Positions 1-11,655 of a stretch of DNA of 64,000 bases are shown here, piece after piece. Source of the DNA: Lunularia cruciata (lineage: Eukaryota > Streptophyta > Marchantiopsida > Lunulariales > Lunulariaceae); the NCBI GenBank assembly GCA_948567375.1, contig OX419756.1, positions 11,165,001-11,229,000 on the forward strand. The letters run 5' to 3'. Position 1 is the first letter of the stretch. The number at the start of each line of letters is the position of its first letter. The notes beneath the pieces are model-generated. The model made no database searches, was not told the DNA's origin, and saw only the letters and a program-made list of their open reading frames with translations. The translations under genes and the position numbers were made by a program.

Positions 1-885
1 CCAGAACGGCGAACGGGGGATAAAGAAGCAGATGACAAAACCGTTACATTCCCCATGGCGACCATGACCGCCATAGCTCAGCAGTCTCAAGCAGCAGCAG
101 TCTTGGCTCTCTCTCTCTCAGTCTCTTGATTTCGTGATGGAATTGTGAGAACTGATTGGCTTCCACGCGAAGTGCACACGCCCTTGAGGCGACCTGAGAA
201 ACCCGTCGGGAACCTTTTCTCATAGCAGCCACAAAAACTGATCCCATTGGCTATGGAGTCTCCAGCCCCTACGACTAGCCCCATGCACCCACATAACGTG
301 GCGCCTGCTTGACACGCTTGCTGGGTGCCCACCCCTTTTGTCCACGTCGGAACGAACTTGATCAAACGAGGTTTTTAACTTCTCTTCTGGGACTGACAGT
401 CTACAAACCTCCGAAACTGACAGATTTTTTGTCATTTGGAATGTCATGCAATAATACACAACAACGAAATCTAGAATGCATAGTGATGTGCCACGTAAGG
501 TTGGAGAAAAATCTTGGAAGGTTTAGAAGATAAAATAAGAAATCGGAAGATTATATGGATGAGAATATCTTCATCCAAATTTGAGATCATCAGAGAAAAC
601 AAGCAAGATTTCTGAACGAAGTTCATTATATGTTGATAAAGATGTATCAAACCAGCATAATCTCACAAACGAAGTTTATTGTGCACTGAATAATAGAAAT
701 TCTACTTCATTTTATTACCAAAGAAGTAGATTCTTATCACTGAAATATCAATTATAGAGTTCCTACAAACTAGAAACTCTTCACATTAACATCTCAGTAC
801 CTACAATCACAGTGATGAATTTCTATATCATCTGTAATAGAAACCAGTACAGTGATAGAAACAGATGCAGTGGTAAGCAAATATC
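1..885. other. No supported gene; left edge of the window
   Basis: The first 420 bases are less AT-rich than what follows and contain short open frames on both strands, none of which I recognise. A plus-strand frame from the ATG at 55 encodes only a short Ala/Gln/Ser-rich stretch before a stop near 125. It could be the start of a transit-peptide-like exon, but nothing downstream supports this. From about 530 onwards the sequence is AT-rich and probably includes the 3' untranslated part of the lectin gene on the minus strand. Confidence 0.4.
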
Positions 886-1320
886 TTAGAACCCAACGGT
901 ATTGCTTTGCCAGACAACTAGACCTGCTCTATTATACATCACAATGTTACCATCATTGTGAATCTCGATGTACTGTTCGTTCTTGTTAGCATTCGTGGTT
1001 CCTGTCTCCCAAAGCTTCTGATCGCCATCATAGATTACAGCATTTCCATAACCTTCCATGACAAAGAAACATTTCGTGACTGGACCGGTGGGAATGCTGT
1101 TTGTGGCCCATACAGGTTTACCACTGTGTTTCAGTATCAAATTGCAATTAGCTTGCATTTCGATTGAATAGATCCCGTTGAGAGATGTTCGAGTTCCACC
1201 TGCGTAAATGGCTTCACCTGCCAGTATCAAATTTCCAGGTTGTGCCTCGACTTCGATCTGCTGCACACTCAAAGAACATACCCACCAAACAAACAGTACT
1301 TTGAACCATTTCAGCAACAT
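886..1320 (-). CDS. Secreted bulb-type (GNA-like) lectin domain protein, 144 aa
   Basis: A single-exon frame encoding one bulb-type (GNA-related, B_lectin) beta-prism II domain behind a signal peptide. The start is the ATG at 1320; the frame opens two codons earlier only through a TTG. Residues 1-26 are a hydrophobic signal peptide (LFVWWVCSL core) ending before QPGNLIL, so the product should enter the secretory pathway. Three pseudo-repeats are visible. The sites matching the family's QxDxNxVxY mannose motif are QANCNLILK (56-64), EGYGNAVIY (89-97) and HNDGNIVMY (121-129). All are altered, and the third is nearest to consensus. Cys59 and Cys84 sit where the family has its conserved disulfide. 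The usual role is binding mannose-type glycans in storage or defence. The imperfect sites make binding uncertain here. There is no kinase domain, so it is not a lectin receptor kinase. Confidence 0.85.
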   Translation of the reverse strand: MLLKWFKVLFVWWVCSLSVQQIEVEAQPGNLILAGEAIYAGGTRTSLNGIYSIEMQANCNLILKHSGKPVWATNSIPTGPVTKCFFVMEGYGNAVIYDGDQKLWETGTTNANKNEQYIEIHNDGNIVMYNRAGLVVWQSNTVGF

Positions 1321-1409
1321 CTCCAACTTCTGTTCCTACTCAGTCTTGAACAAATGTGGTTATTGAACAAGCAAAACTTGAATGACAGTAGCGTCAAGGA
1401 AAACACTTC

Positions 1410-2180
1410 TTATACTACATTCTGGAAGATAGTCTGCACATCACATAGTGCACATACTATATTGATAATAACTTTGATAGTAACATAAAGAAATATATCT
1501 CTTATACAATATTTACGTAAGATAATTAGCGTATAGTGCACATACAATATTGTTATTAACCTTGTTAGTAACATACGAAATACATCTCTTATATAATGGT
1601 TTTGGAAAATAATTCGCATACAATGCACATACTATATTGATATATATCTGGAGGATAATTTGTATACAGTACACATACTATATTGATATTAACCTTGATA
1701 GTAACATAAAGAAATACATATCTTTTACAATAGTTCTGGAAGATAATTTGCATATAGTGCACATAATTTTTTGATATATTTCTAGAAGATAATTCGTATA
1801 TAGTGCACATGCTATACTATTATTAATCTTGATAGTAACATAAAGAAATACATCTCTAATACGATATTTCTGGAAGATAATTTAAATACAGTGACATACT
1901 ATCTTACTATTAACCTTGATAGTGACATAAAGAAATACATCTCTTATATAATCTTTCTGAAAGATACTTTGTGTATAGTGCACATACTATATTGATATTA
2001 ACTTAATAGTAACATAAAGAAACACATCTCTTATACAATATTTGTGGAAGATAATGTGTACGTTGTGCACGTACTATATTGACATTAACCTTGATAGTAA
2101 CATAAAGAGTATATCTTATATAATATTTTTGGAAGATAATTTGAGTATAATGTACATAAATATATTGATATTATTCTTGA
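1410..2180. repeat. Degenerate tandem repeat array, unit about 100 bp
   Basis: About ten imperfect copies share the order AGTGCACATACTATATTGA, then TTAACCTTGATAGTAACAT, then AAGAAATACATCTCTTATA, then a GGAAGATAATTTG-like word. The AGTGCACATAC-type word recurs near 1446, 1543, 1622, 1668, 1757, 1801, 1890, 1977, 2064 and 2148. Most periods are 85-105 bp, and a few units are truncated to about 45 bp. The array begins about 90 bp upstream of the lectin start codon and so occupies its promoter side. No coding potential is seen. Confidence 0.85.
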
Positions 2181-3830
2181 TAGCTTATGGATCGACTGAA
2201 GAATAACTTATAGATCGATTGAGGAATGATTATAACCTTTAGATTCTTTGACATAAATATAAACTATACTACACTTTAAGATACATCTATCCGTTTAAAC
2301 TTTTACATAAGTAAATCATGAATGTGAATGACTTAAACTTTGATAGATTGAAACTAATATCCTTGTTGAAAAGCTAGGGGAAGGTAATTGCTGATGGATT
2401 GGGTCAAGATTGACAATGACTTTTTGATTGATAGAGAATAACGAAAACTTTATTATTTAGATGAATTTGACGGTCATAAAAATTCTACTACAATCTAGTC
2501 ACTTAAACAAAGTCTATGAGAAAATCATTTATTATATTATTAGATACTTTTTTCTTTTACCAAAAACCATTTTTTAGATTACCTTCAACAAAGAACAAGA
2601 TCTACCATGCCCTTATTATAGTTGTTCATAATCATGATCTTCTCGAATATCCAATGACAAGATAGGGAAGTAAGGTTATTCTTGCAAGAGTCATGATACT
2701 CCAATGAAAATAAGAACATTAAAGTAACATGTTTAATTGAATCTTTTTAAGATTGACACTTGGAATTATGAATGGACGAGAACCTGAATGAGTTAGAAGA
2801 ACTGCTCAAAATACTAAAATTAAGTTTTAAGGAGGTAAGGAGCATGAAAAAGTAGAAAGGTACCATTAATTATGAGATCCATGTGTAAAGACCATACTAA
2901 TTAAATGTAATCTGAATGAGATGAAAAATATTGTATTGACATTATTATTAACATTTTTGTGTAACTCTAATTTATCTTATGATAAAAGGTAGAAAGTTAT
3001 TATATGTAACAGATTTAAATCCATAAATGAGAAAACCAATTTACTAATAATTTTATGTTACTAATAGATTCAACAACATAATCATTCATATCTAAAACTT
3101 TAGTATTTTTTTTCACATGTATAGCATAATAAGATTTTGATATAATTAAAATAATCATAAAAATAGAATTGTAGACAAAATTAAAAAATTAAATATAGAA
3201 GATAAATATATAAATTACATACCATCATCCAGCTTAGATCCTTGGTTATCCTTGGTTGGCCTTAAATTAAAAAAATCTATAATACTATCCTTAAGTATCT
3301 TAAATGTTTTATATTTCTCATGGTTTTGATTTCTCAAATAAAATTATAAAATAAAGTTATCAAATAAAGTGAAAAAATAGCTTATCTTTGTACCTCTCTA
3401 AATTAAAATTTTAGTATTCAACTACTAAGATCCTTGGAGTTTATTTATCATTATGATCAAAGAAGTACCTCTTTGCATCAAACTTGCATAGCATGCAAAT
3501 TGAATGATAGAATATACCTATCAAGTGCAAAATCATTTCTCATCTATTTGATGATACACTTTTCACACCAAATTTTGAAGTAATTAGAATTGGTTTGACA
3601 ACTATCAGATTACACAACTTGGTGGATCATACTGTTTATACGATCTTGTTGTGTCATGTAAAGTTCTTGGCAGAATAAGAAATCTTTGATTTGTTGAAAA
3701 GGTCTAGGCACTTGCAATATTGTGAGAACTCTTGTTGCACACATGGAGAGAGAATGATATGGAGAGTCATGCAAGGACTCAGGAGATGGCCTTCTAGTGG
3801 CAAAGAAGTTATCAATGTAAGCAATAAAAT
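2181..3830. other. AT-rich sequence without a supported gene
   Basis: Strongly AT-rich DNA with many stops in all frames and no recognisable protein or RNA motif. A small direct repeat around a GATCGA(C/T)TGA(A/G)GAAT word lies near 2190-2230. It is probably old, decayed transposon or intergenic sequence. Confidence 0.5.
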
Positions 3831-3837
3831 GTGCACT

Positions 3838-4080
3838 TCTTGTTTTTCATCTCTTCTTCCTTCATTTTTGATGATCAAGTGATAGTTTTAGTCAAAGGAT
3901 TGGACAAACCTTTGGTTGGACCTCACAGAAATTGTTCAGACATTGTGCCAAGCCTTCCATAAAAAATATTGCAATTTGGTTCTATGGTAAACATGAATAT
4001 GCTAGCTCAAGAAACCAGTTTTCATTTCTTGTTTTTCATTTTTCTCTCTCTTCAATTTTGCATGATTGAATGATAATCTT
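3838..4080. repeat. Short duplicated segments flanking the Copia 5' LTR
   Basis: A word starting CTTGTTTTTCAT and running into GAT(G/T)ATcaAGTGATA-like sequence occurs at about 3838-3890 and again at about 4028-4080. Between them, 3926-4015 (around GACATTGTGCCAAGCCTTCC and ATGCTAGCTCAAG) resembles 10726-10835, just beyond the 3' LTR. So the Copia element is bracketed by related segments in direct orientation. This suggests insertion into a pre-existing repeat, or a more complex terminal structure. Confidence 0.5.
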
Positions 4081-4115
4081 GTGTTGCAAGATAGGCTGCA
4101 ACTCTAGCTAGAACT

Positions 4116-4360
4116 TGTTGCAACATGGCAGTTCACTTGCACGCCACCATACCAAGTGGTAGTTCACCTGCACTATACAAAAATCATGCAATGGCTTAGT
4201 CAAGACCACTCATTCAACCTTGTCTTGGCGTGGTGCTCCTCCTTTAAGGCTTTGCACATTGTAACTTGATATGAGACTTTTCTCTAGATCTTGTTATCAT
4301 TTTTCTGTAATACCTTCTTGTTTGCAAAAAAGAAAAGGTTGTTCAACTCTATAAGTTATG
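4116..4360 (+). repeat. 5' LTR of the Copia element
   Basis: Starts TGTTGCAACATGG. It aligns with the segment beginning at 10497 through shared words for ACTTGCACGCCACCAT, GACCACTCATTCAAC, GCTTTGCACATTGTAAC, ATGAGACTTTT and TTCAACTCTA. The right edge is uncertain, because the two copies stop matching after a TAAGTTATGGGCA-like end. Confidence 0.7.
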
Positions 4361-4509
4361 GGCACATAATGAATTCCACAATATAATCATTCTAGATTGT
4401 TTGCATGGATGTAGTCTTAGACCTACACACAAGCCCAACCATATCAATTTCCTTGAAACAACACTCACCATGGTTGAACAAGGTTTGGTACCTTGAAACA
4501 TCTACCATA

Positions 4510-4860
4510 TTGAACCATTTATTGGTGCAAACAATTGGTCTATATGGAAATACCATTATGAACTGATCCTTTGTGCCCAAGGCATATGGGATTTCACATC
4601 AAGAACTTTAGAGCGCACAAAAGAAGAGACTTTAAATAGATGGTTCCAACACTATACTACTTGCCATTGAGTTAACAAAATTGCAAGTTAATTGGGACAA
4701 GGAAGATGGCAAGGCACATACACAGATCACATAGATAATGTCTCCAATTGTAGCCCTTGACTTGATTCCCTACAAGAATGCCAAATAGATGCGAATAAAA
4801 CTTATAAACTAGTTTGAGCAAAAGACAACACTCAATAAAATTGTCCTTCTATGCAAATTC
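4510..4860 (+). pseudogene. Copia gag remnant
   Basis: A broken frame reads FIGANNWSIWKYHYELIL, then CAQGIWDF, then EETLNRWFQHYTT. This matches the start of Copia gag proteins, where a target is 'x-G-x-N-(F/W)-x-x-W' followed by an alpha-helical region. Further on, CQIDANKTYKLV is still readable. Stops interrupt it repeatedly, and no CCHC zinc knuckle can be read. Confidence 0.6.
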
Positions 4861-5080
4861 AACATTGTCAAAATTTGTAGTAGAGAGACACTCTTAGCAC
4901 TTATTGCTTTCTCACATGAACTCTTTAATGGATTGGACATTGTTGTAATTGACATTGATAAAGATTGTTGCAGCCAAATCTAGTTAGATAATACATGGAC
5001 TTTTGTTTTTTTATCCAAGACTAGGAGTGGTTACTCTTGTGTATGTTTGCAACATCATGAACAAGGCTTAGCGGATTAGT

Positions 5081-5215
5081 CCTTGACTTTGGTGCAACTT
5101 GACTCACCAATGATGGTGCTACTCTTCACAATTACAAGAATTTAGGAATCTATAAATTAGTTATCCTTGGAGATGGTTGCACTACCAATGCTAAGGTATA
5201 GGAACACTTTGTATC
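5081..5215 (+). pseudogene. Copia protease remnant
   Basis: The frame reads LDFGAT, then LTNDGATLHNYKNLGIYKLV, then ILGDGCTTNAK. This corresponds to the retropepsin segment in which the catalytic motif is DSGAT and a later LGDG glycine turn follows. The serine of DSG is phenylalanine here, and a stop follows the motif. Confidence 0.65.
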
Positions 5216-5559
5216 CACACAACAATAGGTAAGACACTAGCTTTTTTAGCAATGCTTGCTTTGCCCTAACCTAAGAATGCCATTATTATCTATCTGCACA
5301 CTTGGGGCTATTGATGCATTATTTTTTTTGAAGAAGCAAAGCAATTGTACAACAAGCCGTACATATGCTAGCACTTCCAAATCTAGTCTATTGCCTATGT
5401 AAGCTTGATGGCTTGATCATTAATCCATTTGAAATCATTGCTATAGCCATCAAACAATGCCACATTATGGCACCAATGTTTAGGGCACCTTGGAGCCTCA
5501 TGTATGAGCAAACTACAAAACTTTGCTAGATTGTTATAGGGTCTTATAACAAGCTACCT

Positions 5560-5950
5560 CATGTGATCTACAAATCTTGTGTTCTAGCTAAATCCCATCA
5601 TGCACCAACACTTCCCACCCATGGTTTTTCACACACTACCACAATGAAACTTCCAACAAGTTCATGCAAATTTGGCTTGGCCTATATGTCCTTCATCACT
5701 CCAAAGCAACCTCTATTTACTAGTCATAGTGGACAAATTCACACAAAAAGTTGATGTTGCACCTCTCAAGCACAAATCAAGTACATTATATGCACTAAAA
5801 TCTTACCATAACAAGATGGATATGGCTTTAGGTTTCCAATTGAAAACATTATACACCAATGGAGGAGGAAAATTTATCAACTTTGCAATCAAAACATGGT
5901 TAAGTGAGTGCAAAATTACCATGGAGATGTCATCTCTTTGATTGTTGGAG
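5560..5950 (+). pseudogene. Copia integrase core remnant
   Basis: The readable part (frame of 5672-5941) has YLLVIVDKFTQKVDVAPLKH, then ALKSYHNKM, then LKTLYTNGGGKFINFAIKTW. These are the two catalytic-Asp regions of a Copia integrase: the F/L-V-(D/V)-DK/Y segment, and the L-R-T-D-N-G-G-E-F segment. The second Asp (TDNGGEF) has become Asn (TNGGGKF), so the catalytic triad is destroyed. A segment near 6180-6290 (HAIKGIFIGYGTSGY) continues the integrase-RT linker, whose usual form is 'K-C-I-F-L-G-Y-S'. Confidence 0.8.
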
Positions 5951-6779
5951 CTTAATGGAGTTGCAGAATGAGCTAGTTGCAGCCTTGTTGAAAGGCAAGA
6001 CTACAAACAAACAAGATGTCTGCTGGAAAAGTATCATTTTAACAATAATATACTTACAAAATTGAAATCTTAACTCCTAAATCCTACCTCCATGTGTTGT
6101 ATATTATGAGATGCATGGAGTGGTCTTAAACTTAATTTGGAACACCTACACATATGGGGATGCTAGGCTTTTGTATTTGATGACTTGCATAACTTAAGAA
6201 AATTCAACTTGCATGCAATCAAAGGAATCTTTATTGGCTATGGAACAAGTGGCTACATTCCAAATAGAATGAAATGGATATGCCAACATCATGCACGCTT
6301 CATAGAACACACCTCACCGCAATCTATGGCAAATGAAGTTGGTACTAGTCCTAGTGACAACTATGATTTCTTTGACAATAATAAAGACAAATCAAATCTG
6401 ATTAAAAACGATGCACCTAATCTTCCTCCAATAGAAGCATCAACTATCACACTGCAAAATTCAACACCACCACCCGTTAACACTTTGTGCAGATCCACTG
6501 GAACTACACAACCATCTTGTTGATACCCTGCAACTAAGTTTGCTACCATTGCAACATCTAACAACAACAAAAAATTTTACAATCAATTGAGTGACACTAA
6601 AGGCACATTATCACAATACATTTAACCAACATCTATGCACTCAAAATTATTGATGCAACATAATAGATCAAGGCAATGCAAGTTGAATACAATGCACTTA
6701 TTTGAATACAAGTTTTTGCAACAATTCCAACCTCCAACCTACCTCCTTCTACAAATGTCACTCGCTCCATGTAGGTCTA

Positions 6780-7345
6780 CAAGATCAAGACCAATGCACA
6801 TGGAGTTACTGAAAGATACAAAGCTCGTGTGGTAGCACAAGGCTACATTGAAATTTTTGGCATTGACTATTTGACAAAATCCGTACCACTTGCTTTTGTA
6901 GCCACTATTGGCATTTTGCTCAGAATGGTTGCAACACATGGTCTCTTTGTTGAGTAGTTGGATGTTGTCATAGCACACTTGAATGGAAATCTTCAACATT
7001 ATGTCTCTTTAATACCACCACCTGGTTATGCCACATCCAAAACTATATAAAAATAACAAAAGCACTATATAGTCTCCAACAATATGATCATGAGTAGTTC
7101 AAGACATTTACACTCAAATTACTCAAAATGGGTTTTACTACATCATCATATGATCAATGCTTGTTCTATTTCCTTGACAATGGACAATCATTTCATCTCA
7201 TTTTATATGGACAACATCCTTCTCATCACAGACTCTTTCTCACTCCTTGCTACAACCAAACAATGCTTTCAATCACAAATTTGACATCAAGGATCTTGGT
7301 CTACCATATTGTCATGTTATGGTTTGCATACACAATGAAAGAGTA
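6780..7345 (+). pseudogene. Copia reverse transcriptase (RVT_2) remnant
   Basis: Consecutive broken frames read YKARVVAQGYIEIFGIDYL, then a stretch ending LDVVIAHLNGNLQ, then FTTSSYDQCLFYFLDNGQSF, then FYMDNILLITDS and DIKDLGLPYCHVMV. These are the successive landmarks of a Copia RVT_2 domain. The polymerase motif normally reads Y-(V/M)-D-D, but here it is YMDN, so the second catalytic Asp is lost. The frame is broken in several places. Confidence 0.85.
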
Positions 7346-7349
7346 GTTT

Positions 7350-9470
7350 AGTGTGGTTTAGCTCAATATTATTGGATTAGATTGTACTACAAATCCCACG
7401 GTTGAGCTTTTACCATGTGAGAAATTTGTATATATTTAAGTAATTGGTCATGTGTATTGGTTGTGTTCTCTTTGAGTGCTTTGATGTATATAGGTGATGG
7501 AGATTTAATAAACAAGGTGTTTTATATTTTAACTTTAGGAGTCTTGAGAGCACATGGTATTGAGAATGAGAGTTGTAGTAGGGTGTGTGAGCTAGAGCAT
7601 TGGAGAAAGATCCGTAACAAGAAATGTTCCATACTCTTGATCTCCCATTCTCAAATCTTTTTCTCATTGTGCTTTAGATTCCACACCGTGATCACTTTTA
7701 GGCTTAAATGGTGGCACATTTTGGGGTTGTGTTCATAATATCAATGATGGAAATTTCACTTATCCTTCTTCTGCTTACTTAAGGGCATGTATTGGATTTG
7801 AAAATTTATGTATTTTTTAAGAAGGAGAGGAGCTTAATTTTTTCAAGGACTTCAAGGTGGAATTGCGAGTCCATGTATCAAAAAGGAGAATGCTAAATGA
7901 CATAATGGTAAGAAGTAAATCCCAGTAGGAGAAGTTGTGAGGTTTTTGACATTTTGAGGGACTGAAGGAAGTGCATTTGTGAAGAGAAGAACAAGGTTGG
8001 AGAGAGGAGCTAATAGGCTATGGTTTGGATATAAGAAACAAGAGATTTGAGTAAAATCTGAACATTATATGATCAATTGAAGAAGGGGATATCAAATTCA
8101 TACATAAGGGCACAAATTGAGATTTTGAGAGTTTTATCATAGATTTTGATGATGCCAAAAAGTAGAAAAATGATAGTGGTGCTAAGCCTATAAAATTTTT
8201 AGTTGAAGTCAATTTCACATCTGATTTGATCTATTAAAGTTGGAGTATTAGAAATCAAAGAGTTGGGGGAGATTATGATCAAGTTTGGAGTTTTGGTCAC
8301 CTCTCAAGTTCTTGTTCAAATCATGTTATGAAAATTCAAGTATTTTTGGTGATTAAGTTTTGTAAGTTTTGTGCAAAGGTTTCATATGAATTATTCAAAT
8401 AAAGTATTCAAAGTCTTCGATCAAGTATACTTGGGTCTATAGAGCTCAAAAGTTAGCCCAACTTGGAAATGGATCCAAGGATTGGATTTGAGTTCAAATT
8501 TTAAATTTCATAGAGGTTTGGATAGAAGTACATCCAATTATTGTGTAAAATCTGGTTGGCTTAGGTTTTATAGAGAAATTTGATCTGTATTATAACTACT
8601 ATCATAAGCTCCAAGAAATTACTCAATTTTTAACTCCAATTGAATAACAATTCTCTAATTTGGGATGAATGTCGAGGATTTTCAATTTGGTGGACTTTTT
8701 TTGAGGATTTATCTGAACCTTTGAATCAAAACTTTGGTGAGATTTTTCCAAGAACAAAGGTTAGATCCTTAATTAGGGTTTTGAAATTAAGATTTGGACT
8801 ACAAATACTAAACCAAGTTCAAAAGAGTATCACAAGAGCTATAATAGTCATATGTTAGCGTGCATTATATTATTGAAATTTTATCTCACATGCTTTCAAT
8901 CTATCCTTAAAACCATTTGAATCAAAGCTACATGGAGGAAGGTATCTTAGTTTACGTCTCATAGATATTTTTCCATAAAAATGTATAAAAGTCCAACTCT
9001 TGGAAGCAACACTTGGAGTAACAAGGGAGAATAGGTCTTGGACAAGAAATTGTTCTTTGATGTACAATCTTTACAAAATCATGGAGAGGTATTGTCAATT
9101 TGCTTGTGTTTGGATCCTCTCCATGGTTTGCATGTATGATTGTATGCTCAGTTTGCTTGGATTGATGTGTTTGCATTGCACTTAGGTTCTTTTTCCTTAG
9201 GAGTGTTGTGTATGTCTCAATGGTAATGGTGGAAATGATGTCCATTAGCCTGGAGTGCTTGTTGTGATGGTAGGTTAGATTTCCCACACTACTTGATAGA
9301 AGGGACACTAGAAATAAGGATATAAGGTTTTGGTGGTTGGAGAAAACAAGTAGGCTCAAACTAATAATGATAGATCTCCTACACATGAGCTACACATGAC
9401 CTCCTATCAAAAAGCTCCATAAATAAGCACCCAATGTGTTCCTAGAGAGAGAAATGAAAAGCATGAAAAT
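7350..9470. mobile_element. Foreign insertion inside the Copia element, unclassified
   Basis: The Copia RT runs out near 7345, and sequence preceding RNase H resumes near 9500 (LVCTPLILGTKLTT-like, as before RNase H in Copia). The roughly 2.1 kb between has no Copia similarity and a different texture. It contains G-rich words such as GAAGGAGAGGAGC and GTTGGGGGAG. It carries no protein I recognise, and I could not find its terminal repeats or target duplication, so the class is open. A 72-codon frame at 8640-8858 (+) is present but has no recognisable similarity. Confidence 0.55.
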
Positions 9471-9825
9471 ACTACCTACTTTGCCTTGAGATCATACACC
9501 AAGGCATTGGTAGTATCACCATCAACCAAACCAACAACTTCCTACAGGTACTCTCTTGGGTGAAACTTGCTAACCTATACTTAGTTTGCACACCTCTCAT
9601 CCTTGGAACTAAACTCACTACAACTAACATCAGAGAGTCAGAAACAAAGCACCCTTTCAACAACTTATTTGCAAACTCAATTACGTTACCACTTGCACTT
9701 GCCCAAATATTGCTCGCAATATATCTTTACTTGCTCAACATCCATCTCACCCAATTGGTCCACATTGGGTAGCCCTCAAACATGTTTGGCACTACATTAT
9801 TGACACAATTGATCACTATCTTACT

Positions 9826-10060
9826 TACTTGATGTCCCAAACCACACACACCTTAGTTGCTTATGCTAATGTGGATTGTGCCAACCAAAGATTGTCTTGC
9901 AAATCATACACCAATGTACTTCTCCTTCTCATTGATATTGCTATCATTTGGTTCTCCAAGAAACAAACAACAATCACACTTTTGACAATTGAAGTAGAGT
10001 ACTACGCTCTTGATGCTATAGGCAAATAAGCCACATATGCACAACTTCCTCACCTCCATC
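9826..10060 (+). pseudogene. Copia RNase H remnant
   Basis: The frame reads HTLVAYANVDCANQRLSCKS, then IIWFSKKQTTITLLTIEVEY, then YALDAIGK followed by a stop. This is the Copia RNase H1 domain. The usual motifs are 'G-Y-(S/A)-D-A-D-W-A', 'R-R-S-T-S-G', 'S-W-x-S-K-K-Q' and 'S-(T/S)-x-E-A-E-Y'. Three of the four are still readable. The following sequence (10120-10260) continues the frame in pieces up to the polypurine tract. Confidence 0.85.
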
Positions 10061-10496
10061 AGCAATTTCAATGGACCAATTATCATCTATACATACAACC
10101 TTGGAGCAATTCCTACAACCTCAAATAGAAACACTATTGCCTCCACTTAAATGAAACACATTGACATTATTCACCACTACATCAAAGACATCGTCACCAA
10201 AGGACTTGTCTTGTTAATTCCAATTCCCACAAAGAACCTGATTCTTTCACTAAAGTGCACCTCAAATTGCTACTCTTCATGCACACATTGGTCTCAACCT
10301 CCTCCTTCAAACCTCAAATTTCTTTAAACCTTTCTTGCTTCTTCTCCCTAAGCTCTCACATTCCCGTATTCTTCCAATATTCCTCCATAACTCTCAATAT
10401 GCAATTCTTGTATTTTCTCCTATCTAATACCACCTTTGAACCCAAGCACAACACCAATCTCCTTTTGACACCCACACAGCCTTCATGGTCAGGGGG

Positions 10497-10725
10497 TGTT
10501 GCGATGTGGCAACACTTGCATGCCATCATGCCAAGTGACAATTCACTTGCACTACATGGCAGCCACAAACTGGCTTATTCCCGACCACTCATTCAACTTT
10601 CTCTTGGTGCAATGTTGCTCCCTTAAAGCTCTGCACATTGTAACTCAATATGAGACTTTTATCCATATATTGCCATACTTTTTTGTCTATAACAAAGAAA
10701 GTGCTATTCAACTCTACATAACTTA
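10497..10725 (+). repeat. 3' LTR of the Copia element
   Basis: Starts TGTTGCGATGTGG directly after the purine run AGGGGG. It aligns with the segment from 4116 over about 230 bp with many substitutions. The end is approximate. The next about 110 bp (10726-10835) instead resembles 3926-4015, upstream of the 5' LTR. Confidence 0.7.
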
Positions 10726-10835
10726 CCATAATTTGTTTGAACATTGTGCCAATCCTTTTATAGAAAACACATTGCAATCCGAATCTATGGTCAACATTGA
10801 AGTGCTAGCTAAAGCAAAACCTTGTGCCATAAGTT

Positions 10836-11450
10836 GGGTGATTTGGCTGGCAGAAAAAATTAAGTATTGTGATGAAGAATATTGAACCAATAAAATTGAT
10901 CTCCACAAGACACTTTCTTGAGAATTGCTTCAAATAGTAATATTAGGAGTTTAAATTAGCACTTCCTCAATTTCATAGCATGTTAGTAAAACTATTCATG
11001 TATAGTCCCATATTGTTTTATGTTATCATCATAAATTAGTAACATGTGACATGATGGGTTTAGTTTATTCTCGTAAATTATCATTTCTTATGTTAATTAT
11101 TCTTCTCTATTTTTTAAAAAACTTTCACTATATAATTTATAATCTTATTCAATTCCAGAGGGTTGTTCCGAAAAGACTGCCACAAACAACTCGCAAACTA
11201 TTACAATAACTTCATCCCCATAACATTTTTGTCAAATCTGCAATTGAAACCCACTCCCTTGTGTGTGAGTAGTGCCACAAAGAATCTTGCGGAAATCATC
11301 GGGTAACAACTCAAGGTTTAAGCACTAGAGAACTCTGTTCAAATGTAGAAGAAATTCATCTCCACAATTGCTTTCTACTCAAGGTTATATCAAGTGAGCC
11401 ATTGAACTCAGTTTCAACTGGTGTACGGAATGACAAACAATCAATTCAGA
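10836..11450. other. AT-rich spacer without a supported gene
   Basis: AT-rich DNA between the Copia remnant and the PIF/Harbinger element. No protein, RNA gene or repeat is recognised in it. Confidence 0.5.
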
Positions 11451-11655
11451 AACCAAAATTGATGTGCAGATCGATAGGTGATTAATTTCAAAATTGGACC
11501 GTTTGTTGAGGTCCATTGAAGTCTGGTTTTGAATTCAATTAGCTGTCAATGCGCACATCAATTTTATTCGACGAGTAACTTCTACCTGATATGAACTAGG
11601 AGCAGTTGAAGATTTGACAGCGTAAGACTCTTAGGTGATTCACATGGCTCTTTTG

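Larger units (their letters stand above)
4116..10725 (+). mobile_element. Decayed Ty1/Copia LTR retrotransposon, interrupted by an insertion
   Basis: An ancient Copia element in plus orientation. Two similar LTR segments (about 4116-4360 and 10497-10725) enclose, in the Copia order, remnants of gag (about 4510), protease (about 5081), integrase (about 5560), reverse transcriptase (about 6780-7340) and RNase H (about 9826-10060). The integrase-before-RT order separates it from Gypsy. A purine run (AGGGGG) directly precedes the 3' LTR as a polypurine tract should. I could not identify a convincing primer-binding site. Every domain is broken by stops and frameshifts, and LTR identity is low, so the element is long dead. 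About 2.1 kb between RT and RNase H does not belong to it. Confidence 0.85.
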
